Shown piece by piece: positions 7,987 through 15,458 of a DNA stretch of 64,000 bases (positions within the stretch are counted from its first letter, which is position 1; every line of letters begins with the position of its first letter). The DNA comes from Halorientalis sp. IM1011 (GTDB lineage: Archaea; Halobacteriota; Halobacteria; Halobacteriales; Haloarculaceae): contig NZ_CP019067.1 in assembly GCF_001989615.1 (NCBI RefSeq), positions 1,922,001 to 1,986,000 on the forward strand, written 5' to 3'. The position numbers and the translations under genes are program-made. The notes beneath the pieces are model-generated. The model ran no database searches. It worked only from the letters and a program-made list of their open reading frames with translations, and had not been told where the DNA came from.

Positions 7987-9315
7987 CTACCGACTGCGTC
8001 GCCAGCGCCACAGCGCGAGGCCGCCCTCGTAGACGACCAGGACCGCGCCGACGGCGACGGCCGTCTCGACCGTCGAGAGGTAGGTCACGTCCAGATTCCG
8101 GAGCAGCGTGGGGTCCGGGCTGGCGAGGTAGCCGGCGGCGACCGCACCGAGCCAGACCGGGACCCGGACACGCGCCAGTAGTTTCCGGACCCGGTAGTCG
8201 GCAGTGACCCGGCGGACGAGGCGGTTGAGACCCTCGAAGATGGCGATGATGGCGATGCCGACGACGATCGGCGTGGCCGAGGTCAGCCCGAGGGAGGCGA
8301 GCCCGTCGATCACGACGGTCGGGAGCCGGTCGTAGTAGCCAGCCGGCATCGGGGCCGGGCTGACGACGTAGGCGACGGCCGCGGTGAGGGTGTAGACGAG
8401 CGGGCGCAACATCGCGACCTGCTCGACGGCCGAGGTGTGGGCGTCGGTCCCGGTCCAGCGGAGCAGGCCCAGCGTCCCCTCGAACAGGACGACCATCGTC
8501 GACGCGACCAGAATGGGGGCCATCCCGGTCGGGTCGGGGCTGAAGAAGAAGGCGAGGGTGAGGAAGCCACCCCAGAAGTAGAGCCGGCGGGCTTCGAGCC
8601 ACCGGCGGGTGGTGATGCCCATCATGATCGCGAGCATGACGAACAGCGGAATCTGGAAGATGAAGGCGAACAGACCGAGCATCATCACCATCAGGTTGAA
8701 CGTCTCCGAGAGGCCGAAGGCGATGACTGCCGCCTCCTCAGAGTAGTAGAGGAAGTAGGTGAAGATTGCCGGCAGGACGAGGAAGAAGGCGAAGGCGACG
8801 CCGACGCCGGCGAGGACGAGGCTGGTCGGGACCGCCGCGAGGTAGTACTTCCGTTCGCGGGGGTAGAGCCCGGGGCGCATGAACAGGTACGTCTGGTAGA
8901 CGAACACCGGAAGCGCGACGATGAACCCGGCCAGCGACGACACCTTCAGCCGGGCGATCATCAGGGAGAGCGGGTGGTAGACCCGGGGACAGGACGAGGC
9001 GGTCGCGCCGGCCGGTGGCGGGCACTGGGAGGCCACGCCCGGGAGGAAGGAGAACCACAGGAAGGTGATCAGGCGGTCGGCGAAGGGGAAGGCGACGCCG
9101 GCGACGGCGGCCATCGCCAGGACGACGATGCCCAGTCGGCGAACCATCTCCTCGATGTGCTCGGTGAGGGGCATCTCCTCGTCGTCGGGGGCCCCCGGGG
9201 TTCCCGTTCCGGCCCCGTGATCGGGCGGCTCGCCGCCCGGGGTCGGATCGGGCTCCGGGCGGTCGGGGCTCTCGATGTCCATCTCGGAGTAGAGCCCCGT
9301 TTCGCCGTCGCTCAT
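7987..9315 (-). CDS. tatC: Sec-independent translocase TatC, single-domain type with C-terminal extension (TatCo-like)
   Basis: 442 aa. TatC is the twin-arginine signal receptor in the membrane. After an acidic, Pro/Gly-rich cytosolic N-terminus (1-48), the TatC signature HIEEMVRRL (53-61) leads to the first helix. The conserved glutamate of the first cytosolic loop is visible in RPGLYPRERK. Six TatC helices are followed by a roughly 130-residue extension with more hydrophobic segments, unlike bacterial TatC of about 250 aa. The start at 9313-9315 (MSDGETG) was chosen because the frame further upstream runs into the divergent TatC gene's coding strand. The two tatC genes share a 109-bp divergent promoter region. 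Confidence 0.92.
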   Translation of the reverse strand: MSDGETGLYSEMDIESPDRPEPDPTPGGEPPDHGAGTGTPGAPDDEEMPLTEHIEEMVRRLGIVVLAMAAVAGVAFPFADRLITFLWFSFLPGVASQCPPPAGATASSCPRVYHPLSLMIARLKVSSLAGFIVALPVFVYQTYLFMRPGLYPRERKYYLAAVPTSLVLAGVGVAFAFFLVLPAIFTYFLYYSEEAAVIAFGLSETFNLMVMMLGLFAFIFQIPLFVMLAIMMGITTRRWLEARRLYFWGGFLTLAFFFSPDPTGMAPILVASTMVVLFEGTLGLLRWTGTDAHTSAVEQVAMLRPLVYTLTAAVAYVVSPAPMPAGYYDRLPTVVIDGLASLGLTSATPIVVGIAIIAIFEGLNRLVRRVTADYRVRKLLARVRVPVWLGAVAAGYLASPDPTLLRNLDVTYLSTVETAVAVGAVLVVYEGGLALWRWRRSR

Positions 9316-9424
9316 GTGAGGCGGATTAGCCGGTGGGGTGTTGTAAACTTTCTTTTCCCGGCCCCGACGCGGCCACGCGCATCGAAAAGGTTGATAACCG
9401 GGTGTCGGCAACCACCGCACGATA

Positions 9425-11647
9425 ATGTCCGGGGCGATCGACGAGGACACCCGCCGAGCCGTCGACAGCGGCCGGCAGACGATCGGTGCGATGCTGTCGG
9501 CCGCACAGTCACACCTCCAGAAGGTGTTCGTCGTCGCCGTCCTCGGCCTCATGGGGACGATATACGCTCTCCGGGAGTTCGGCTGGGCGATCCTGAAAGA
9601 GGACCTGTTCGCCCGGCTGGCCGCCGAAAATCCCGAGGCGTTCGAGTCGACCAAGATCGTCGCTCGAACCCCATTCGACGTCATCCTGTTGCAGGTGAAG
9701 ATCGGCCTCGTGGTCGGTATCCTGCTCGCGCTCCCGGTCTTTCTCTGGTACTCGCGGGACGGCCTCCGGGAACGCGGCCTCTGGCCCGGCGAGCGCGTCG
9801 CCCGCTGGAAGGTCGCCGTCCTCGCGCTCATGTCGCTCGGCCTGCTCGGCGTCGGCGTCGCCTACGGGTACTACGTCTTCTTCCCCATCATGTTCGACTT
9901 CCTGGCGACCAACGCCTACAACGTCGGGTTCCAGCCGACCTACTCCATCGTCAAGTGGGCCGAGTTCGTCTTTTTGCTGACTATCTCCTTCGGGCTAGCG
10001 GCCCAGTTGCCCCTCGTGATGAGCGCGCTGACCTACTCGGGCATCGTTCCCTACGAGACCTTCCGGGACAAGTGGCGTCACGCCGTCGTGGCCATCTTCG
10101 TCTTCGGGGCGCTGTTCTCCCCGCCCGAACCGTTCACCCAGATCATGTGGGCGATCCCACTGCTGATCCTCTATGGCTTTTCCCTCCAGCTGACGAAGAT
10201 CGTCGCCATCGCCAAGCGGAGCGGGAGCGAGGTGGACGTGCCGGGCGTCGCCCGCGACCGCTGGAACGTGCTGGCCGGCGTGGCCCTCCTCGCCGGGGCC
10301 GCCGTCTACGCCTTCTTCACCCGCGGCGGCGTCTCGGCGGCCAACCGCGTCATCGCTGCCATGCCGTTCGAGACCTCCTTCCGGGTCGCCGGGGCCGGCC
10401 AGCTACTCGGCCTGCCCGAAACGGCCGCGGCGGCACTGCTCGCCGTCGTCGTCGCCGCCTTCGCGACCGGGGTCGCGCTGCTGCTCGCCCTCTCGCGAGC
10501 CCTCGGTGCGGCCGACCGGGCGCGGCCCACCGGCCCGGCACCGGCCAGCGCCGGCGCCCCCTCGGAGATCAGCCTCGATCCCCTCGACGCGGGCGGGGTG
10601 CGAGCGGCTCCCCCGGAGGTCTTCGCCGACCTCTCGGAGGACGAGGCCGTCGCGAAGGCCCGCGCCGCCATGGACGCCGACCAGCCGGAGAAGGCCGAAG
10701 CGATCCTCGACCGGTACGACGAGGTGCAAGAACAGCTCGAAGCCCGCGAGCAGGCGGCCGAGGGTGAGACCGACGCCGAGGCCGAGGATGCGGACGCCGG
10801 CACGGCAACGGCGACCGCCGCGGGCATGGTCGACGCCTTCACCGAGGACGAGACGACCGAGGAAGACATCGGCGGCTACTACTACGACATCGCCTTCATC
10901 CTGGAGTCTTTGACCTCCAAGGCCTTCCGGCTGGTCGGCCTGTTCATGATCGTGATGGGCGGCTCGTTCGTCTGGCTCTACCAGGGCGGTATCCGACGGG
11001 TCAAGAACCTCTTTTTCGGCCAGGTGCCCGCCGGCGTCGGCGGGAGCATCGACATCGTCACCCTCCATCCCGTCGAGGCGCTCATCTTCCAGATCAAGTT
11101 CTCCACGCTGCTGGCCATCGTGACGACGCTCCCGCTCTTGCTATACTACGCCTGGCCGTCGATGAAGGCGCGCGGGTGGGTCCGTGGCGACGCCCGCGTG
11201 ATGCTGGTCTGGGGCGGGTCGCTGATCGTCGGCCTGATCGTCGGGAGCGTCCTCGGCTTCCTCTATATCGCGCCGTCGATCATCTCCTGGCTGGCCGCCG
11301 ACGCCATCAACGCCAACATGGTGATCGCCTACCGGATCAACAACTTCGGCTGGCTGGTCATCTACACGACCGTCGGGATCGGTCTCCTGATGGAGGTGCC
11401 CGTCTCGATGGCGCTGTTCCACGTCGGCGGGGTCGCCTCCTACCACACCCAGCGCAAGTACTGGCGGGAGGTCGTCGTCGGGATGTTCGCCGTCGCAGCG
11501 TTCGTCTCGCCCCGCGGCGTGTTCACCATGCTGTTGATAGCCATCCCGGCCGCAGTGGCGTACCTCGCCGGCCTGGGACTGCTCTGGCTGATCACCCTCG
11601 GTGGCCGCCGGGGCCGCCCACAGCCACAGGAGCCCAGCGTGGAGTAA
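9425..11647 (+). CDS. tatC2: Double TatC fusion protein (TatCt-like)
   Basis: 740 aa, about three times bacterial TatC. TatC domain 1 occupies about residues 30-300 and domain 2 about 480-725. Two extra helices (about 280-300 and 335-355) and a long acidic linker lie between them. Part of the linker resembles a helical repeat (AVAKARAAMDADQPEKAEAI). Such TatC-TatC fusions are known in haloarchaea, where most exported proteins use Tat. Domain 1 keeps the loop Glu (LWPGERVAR); the equivalent place in domain 2 reads WVRGDARV, an Asp. It is divergently arranged with the single tatC, so the two are probably expressed together. Confidence 0.93.
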   Translation: MSGAIDEDTRRAVDSGRQTIGAMLSAAQSHLQKVFVVAVLGLMGTIYALREFGWAILKEDLFARLAAENPEAFESTKIVARTPFDVILLQVKIGLVVGILLALPVFLWYSRDGLRERGLWPGERVARWKVAVLALMSLGLLGVGVAYGYYVFFPIMFDFLATNAYNVGFQPTYSIVKWAEFVFLLTISFGLAAQLPLVMSALTYSGIVPYETFRDKWRHAVVAIFVFGALFSPPEPFTQIMWAIPLLILYGFSLQLTKIVAIAKRSGSEVDVPGVARDRWNVLAGVALLAGAAVYAFFTRGGVSAANRVIAAMPFETSFRVAGAGQLLGLPETAAAALLAVVVAAFATGVALLLALSRALGAADRARPTGPAPASAGAPSEISLDPLDAGGVRAAPPEVFADLSEDEAVAKARAAMDADQPEKAEAILDRYDEVQEQLEAREQAAEGETDAEAEDADAGTATATAAGMVDAFTEDETTEEDIGGYYYDIAFILESLTSKAFRLVGLFMIVMGGSFVWLYQGGIRRVKNLFFGQVPAGVGGSIDIVTLHPVEALIFQIKFSTLLAIVTTLPLLLYYAWPSMKARGWVRGDARVMLVWGGSLIVGLIVGSVLGFLYIAPSIISWLAADAINANMVIAYRINNFGWLVIYTTVGIGLLMEVPVSMALFHVGGVASYHTQRKYWREVVVGMFAVAAFVSPRGVFTMLLIAIPAAVAYLAGLGLLWLITLGGRRGRPQPQEPSVE

Positions 11648-11733
11648 CCCGCAAGTAGTCTTCCAGCATCAGGCATCCAGTTTGAAACTACCACGACAAT
11701 TGACACTTTTGGCGTCGTGACGAACTCCGTCGC

Positions 11734-12072
11734 ATGGTAATCGACGACCCGGCCGACAGTGACGACCGATCGGAACGCGCCGAGGTAGACGACCGCGACG
11801 ACCGGATCGTTCACCGCCGGATCGAACCCGATCCCGCCGACGCCGACTACCGGCTCCTCCAGTTGATCGCCGAGGTGGAGGGAATCGACGTGACCGAACT
11901 CCCACCGATCTACGACCGGATCGACCACCTCGTCACACGGATGTACGAGGACCCGCCCTCCGCCGAAGCCCAGGCCCAGTTGAAGTTCTCCTACGCCGGC
12001 TACCGCATCACGCTCGACCAGGACGGCAACGTCTCGCTCATCAAGATCGCCGACGGCCTCCCGTCGGACTGA
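11734..12072 (+). CDS. HalOD1 output-domain protein
   Basis: 112 aa. The N-terminal 35 residues are acidic and probably disordered. The rest matches the haloarchaeal HalOD1 output domain seen at the ends of some signalling proteins: a helix LLQLIAEVEGIDVTELPP, an IYDRIDHLV helix, then FSYAGYRITLDQDGNVSL. Its biochemical role is not established. The domain stands alone here, followed 57 bp later by a ribbon-helix-helix gene on the same strand. Confidence 0.75.
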   Translation: MVIDDPADSDDRSERAEVDDRDDRIVHRRIEPDPADADYRLLQLIAEVEGIDVTELPPIYDRIDHLVTRMYEDPPSAEAQAQLKFSYAGYRITLDQDGNVSLIKIADGLPSD

Positions 12073-12129
12073 CCGCCATCCGAGTGAGCGACCGAAACCG
12101 GTAAGCCACGCTTCCGGTATTATCCCGGT

Positions 12130-12303
12130 ATGCCCAAGATAAGCGTCGAGGTGCCCGAGGAGTTGCTGACGGATCTGGACGATCACGTCGGCGAGAACGG
12201 GAAGTTCGTCAACCGGAGTGAGGCGATCCGGGCCTCGATCCGGAAGACGCTCGACATGCTGGACGAGATCGATCAGCGCCAGGGCCGACTCGACGATGAG
12301 TGA
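12130..12303 (+). CDS. Ribbon-helix-helix (CopG/NikR-type) DNA-binding protein
   Basis: 57 aa. The sequence begins MPKISVEVPEELL, a ribbon-helix-helix beta strand, followed by two helices (LTDLDDHVGENGKFVNRSEA and IRASIRKTLDMLDEID). The NRSEAIRASIRK segment matches the conserved second-helix start of CopG-type repressors. These dimerise and insert the beta ribbon into the major groove. Its last bases overlap the start of the transporter gene by 8 bp (ATGAGTGA), so the two are probably co-translated. It may regulate its own operon. Confidence 0.85.
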   Translation: MPKISVEVPEELLTDLDDHVGENGKFVNRSEAIRASIRKTLDMLDEIDQRQGRLDDE

Positions 12304-13015
12304 GCGCACACCGCTGGCGGCCGCCCAGGTCGCCCTGATCGCGCTGTTCGTCACGGCGCTGGTGACCGCGCAGGTGACGGCCGCGAAGATCCTGGCCTTC
12401 TCGATCCCGGTCTCGCTGCCGGTGACGGGCGCCACGCTGATCCTGCCCGGTGCGGCGCTGGCCTACGCCCTCACCTTCTTCGCCTCGGACTGTTACGCCG
12501 AACTGTACGGCAAACGGGCCGCGCAGGTGATGGTCAACGTGGCCTTCCTGATGAACGGCGTCCTCCTAGTACTGATCTGGAGCACGATCCTCGCACCGGC
12601 CGCGGCGACCAGCATCGACCCCACGCAGTTCCGGCAGGTGCTCGGCGCGAGCACGAACATCGTGATCGCGAGTCTCGCGGCCTACCTCGTGAGTCAGAAC
12701 TGGGACGTGATCGTCTTCCACCGGCTCCGGGAGGCGACCGACGGCGACGCGCTCTGGCTCCGCAACGTCGCCTCGACGGCCTCCAGCCAGCTGATCGACA
12801 CGCTGATCTTCGTCACGCTGGGCTTTCTCGTCATCCCCGAACTGCTGGGCGTCGGCGTCGCACCGCCCCTCCCGGTGATCGCCAGTCTGATCGTCGGCCA
12901 GTACCTCCTCAAACTCCTGATCGCGCTGGTCGATACGCCATTCGTCTACGCCGTCGTCGGGTTCGTCCGGTCGCGCGACGCGACGATCCCGACGACCGAG
13001 CGCGAGCCCCAGTAA
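12296..13015 (+). CDS. Queuosine/archaeosine precursor transporter (YhhQ family)
   Basis: 239 aa with six or so membrane helices. YhhQ-family proteins import 7-cyano- or 7-aminomethyl-7-deazaguanine. Family traits visible are the AAQVALIALFVTALVTAQVTAAKI first helix region, the ASDCYAELYGKRAA segment (the conserved cytosolic D-x-x-x-E-x-Y-G motif) and SQNWDVIVFHRLRE. In archaea the imported base would feed archaeosine synthesis at tRNA position 15. The ATG at 12296 overlaps the preceding ribbon-helix-helix gene. The frame opens further upstream, but those codons are shadows of that gene. Confidence 0.88.
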   Translation: MSERTPLAAAQVALIALFVTALVTAQVTAAKILAFSIPVSLPVTGATLILPGAALAYALTFFASDCYAELYGKRAAQVMVNVAFLMNGVLLVLIWSTILAPAAATSIDPTQFRQVLGASTNIVIASLAAYLVSQNWDVIVFHRLREATDGDALWLRNVASTASSQLIDTLIFVTLGFLVIPELLGVGVAPPLPVIASLIVGQYLLKLLIALVDTPFVYAVVGFVRSRDATIPTTEREPQ

Positions 13016-13774
13016 TTACTCCGCCGGCTGGGCGAAGGCGTACTTCGGTTTGACCTCGTCGACCCGCACGTCCAGTTCCTCGCCCTCCTCGGCTCCCGAG
13101 ACGAACAGCGTGTACCCCTCGACCTTGGCGATGCCGTCACCCTCGTGACCCGTGTCGACGATCTCGACGGTCACCGTCTCCCCCTCCGATACTGGGGCGG
13201 TGAGTCGCCCTTTCGCGACCAGGAACAGTTCCGACGACGACTCCCGGGATGCATCCGGGCGGACCTCGCGGACGTACTCGAACTCGGGCTCGATGTCGGC
13301 TTTCAGGTCGTCGAGGTCCTGGCCGTCGAACACCTTGGCGACGAAGTCACCGCCCGGACCGAGCAGATCCAGGGCCACCTCCAGCGCCTGTCGGACGAGG
13401 TGGACCGAGCGGGCGTGATCGAGGTCGTACTCGCCGGTCATGTTCGGAGCCATGTCCGAGACGACCACGTCCGCCTCCCCGACGATCTCGCGAACCTCGT
13501 CTTTCGTCGACTCCTCGGTCATGTCGCCCCGCACTGTCTCGACGCCGTCGAGGGAGTCGATCCGCTGGCGGTCGACGCCGACCACGGTCCCGGCGTCGCC
13601 GACTTCCTGTGTGGCGACCTGGAGCCAGCCGCCGGGGGCGGCCCCGAGGTCCACGACGGTCGCGCCCTCGTGGAGGAGGTTCGCCGTCCGGTCGATCTGT
13701 TTCAGCTTGTAGGCCGACCGGGAGCGGTACCCCTCCTGTTTGGCCCGGTTGTAGTACTCGTCTTTGCGTGTCAT
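13016..13774 (-). CDS. rlmE: 23S rRNA 2'-O-methyltransferase RlmE with TRAM domain
   Basis: 252 aa. RlmE (FtsJ/RrmJ) methylates the 2'-OH of a uridine in the peptidyl-transferase centre of 23S rRNA. Visible features are the N-terminal RNA-binding segment YNRAKQEGYRSRSAYKLKQ, the SAM motif VVDLGAAPGGWLQVA and the catalytic tetrad context (SDMAPNMTGEYDLDH, then FVAKVFDGQD). A C-terminal TRAM domain (about 195-250, GETVTVEIVDTGHEGDGIAK) is added, as in other haloarchaeal copies. Its stop abuts that of the convergent transporter gene with no gap (TAATTA). Confidence 0.93.
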   Translation of the reverse strand: MTRKDEYYNRAKQEGYRSRSAYKLKQIDRTANLLHEGATVVDLGAAPGGWLQVATQEVGDAGTVVGVDRQRIDSLDGVETVRGDMTEESTKDEVREIVGEADVVVSDMAPNMTGEYDLDHARSVHLVRQALEVALDLLGPGGDFVAKVFDGQDLDDLKADIEPEFEYVREVRPDASRESSSELFLVAKGRLTAPVSEGETVTVEIVDTGHEGDGIAKVEGYTLFVSGAEEGEELDVRVDEVKPKYAFAQPAE

Positions 13775-13834
13775 CTGATTGTCGAGGATAGCCCACGGAG
13801 GGGTTTACGGGTGTCGTTCCGGCGAGCCGTTCGG

Positions 13835-14443
13835 TCACTCCCCGTCGCGCCAGCGGGCGAGCGCGCCAGCGCCCGCGAGTCCCGCCAGCGCCGCGAGGGT
13901 ACCGAAGCCACCGCCGTCGGCCGCGGTCTGTGTCGTCTCTCCCTGATCGTCGGGGGTATCGACCCCCCCTCCGCCCGCGACCTCGCCGAGGACGGAGGTG
14001 TCGGCGGCCATCCGTTCGAGTTCGACCCCGACGTACTCCCCTGCACACTGGGTGACGCCGTTGACGACGTACAGGGTACCGCCGGGAACCGAGCGGTCGT
14101 CCGGGACGTACAGCCGCATCTCCATCGAGTAGTGGTCGTCGTCTTTGCGGTCGATCAGCAGGATCTGGTAGCCCACGGTCTCGTCGGCCGGCCAGTCCGC
14201 GAACGCACACTCGTCACCGAACGAAGCCTCGACCGGGTTCGGGTCCGGATCGACGTGGACGAAATACCCCGGCAGGTTCTCGGCCTGGATTCCCTCGACG
14301 GACGGGACGAGCGCACGTGCGGTGATGCCGTCCTGCTGGCCGACGACTGGATCGGTCGCCGCGAGCGTCCCCACCGCCGATCCCAGTCCCGCGAGGACGG
14401 TCCGACGTGCGACCGCCGAGTCGGGTTCCGTGTGTCGTGCCAT
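13835..14443 (-). CDS. Tat-exported surface protein with a C-terminal PGF-CTERM-like anchor
   Basis: 202 aa. The N-terminus has a twin-arginine signal (VARRTVLAGLG) ending near VVGQ. The middle is a compact domain with two cysteines (GDECAFADW and TQCAGEY) that could pair outside the cell. The C-terminus has a Gly/Thr-rich spacer, then GGFGTLAALAGLAGAGALARWR. This resembles the PGF-CTERM tripartite signal processed by archaeosortase A, but with GGF in place of PGF. The start at 14441-14443 precedes the Arg-Arg by 11 residues. The function is unknown. Confidence 0.7.
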   Translation of the reverse strand: MARHTEPDSAVARRTVLAGLGSAVGTLAATDPVVGQQDGITARALVPSVEGIQAENLPGYFVHVDPDPNPVEASFGDECAFADWPADETVGYQILLIDRKDDDHYSMEMRLYVPDDRSVPGGTLYVVNGVTQCAGEYVGVELERMAADTSVLGEVAGGGGVDTPDDQGETTQTAADGGGFGTLAALAGLAGAGALARWRDGE

Positions 14444-14616
14444 CGTCTCCGTTCCGCCACTGCGAGGCCTAAGCCTTCGTTTCTGCACGAGTAGTCGGCC
14501 GGCGACCGTCGCCGATCGACAGCCAGTCCGCACCGAGTGGCCAAGATCCTCACCCGATCGGCCACCGTCCGCCCCGTTCCCGCTCGAACCGGTCGCGGGG
14601 AACGGAAAGACGGGAC

Positions 14617-14623
14617 TTTTTAA
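14617..14623 (+). promoter_or_regulatory. TATA element of the PCNA gene
   Basis: The A/T run TTTTTAA lies in an otherwise GC-rich region about 30 bp before the pcn ATG. That spacing is expected for a leaderless haloarchaeal transcript. A purine-rich stretch upstream (GGAAAGACGGGAC) would be the TFB-binding side. Confidence 0.6.
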
Positions 14624-14649
14624 GAGATGGGGGCGTAGCCCGGGTCAAG

Positions 14650-15393
14650 ATGTTCAACGCCATCGTGAGTGCGGACACGCTCCGGGCGACGCTCGACTCC
14701 GTGAGCGTCCTGGTGGACGAGTGCAAGATCCACCTCACGGACGAAGGCATCGAGATCCGGGCGGTCGATCCGGCCAACGTCGGGATGGTCGACCTGCGAC
14801 TCGACGCCGCGGCCTTCGAGTCCTACGAGACCGACGGCGGGATCATCGGTGTCAACCTCTCGCGACTCGAGGAGTTCGCCGGCATGGCCGATTCGGGCCA
14901 GCTCATCCACCTGGAACTCGACGAGGAGACCCGGAAACTCCACGTCCAGATCGACGGACTGGAGGGGACCCTGGCGCTGATCGATCCCGACTCGATCCGA
15001 CAGGAACCCGACCTCCCCGACCTGGACCTGCCCGCGACGGTCGTCCTCGAAGGGAACGACATCGACCGCGCGGTCACCGCCGCCGACATGGTGAGCGATC
15101 ACATCGCGCTCGGGGTCAACGCGGACGACGAGGTGTTCTACGTCGACGCCGAGGGTGACACCGACGACGTTCACTTCGAACTCGGTCGGGACGACCTCAT
15201 CGACCTCGTCGCCGGCGACGCCCGTTCGCTGTTCTCGCTCGATTACCTCAAGGACATGAACAAGGCGATCCCGAAAGACGCCGAGATCGAGATGGAACTC
15301 GGCGAGGAGTTCCCGGTCAAGATGCACTTCGACTTCGCGGAGGGTGACGGCAAAGTGACCTACATGCTCGCGCCGCGCATCCAGAGCGATTGA
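14650..15393 (+). CDS. pcn: DNA polymerase sliding clamp PCNA
   Basis: 247 aa, the usual length for archaeal PCNA. The ring-shaped homotrimer tethers replicative polymerase, ligase and FEN1 to DNA. It begins [20 protein letters not shown] with the conserved MVDLRL strand after it. The interdomain connector region reads [15 protein letters not shown]. It ends with [17 protein letters not shown], the typical C-terminal strand. Surface loops are rich in Asp and Glu, as in halophiles. Confidence 0.97.
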   Translation: MFNAIVSADTLRATLDSVSVLVDECKIHLTDEGIEIRAVDPANVGMVDLRLDAAAFESYETDGGIIGVNLSRLEEFAGMADSGQLIHLELDEETRKLHVQIDGLEGTLALIDPDSIRQEPDLPDLDLPATVVLEGNDIDRAVTAADMVSDHIALGVNADDEVFYVDAEGDTDDVHFELGRDDLIDLVAGDARSLFSLDYLKDMNKAIPKDAEIEMELGEEFPVKMHFDFAEGDGKVTYMLAPRIQSD

Positions 15394-15458
15394 CCCCACC
15401 GTCTACCACAGTTCTTTTGGTCACGTTGGCCCGCCTTCTTTCCGAGTACTGACCTGTC

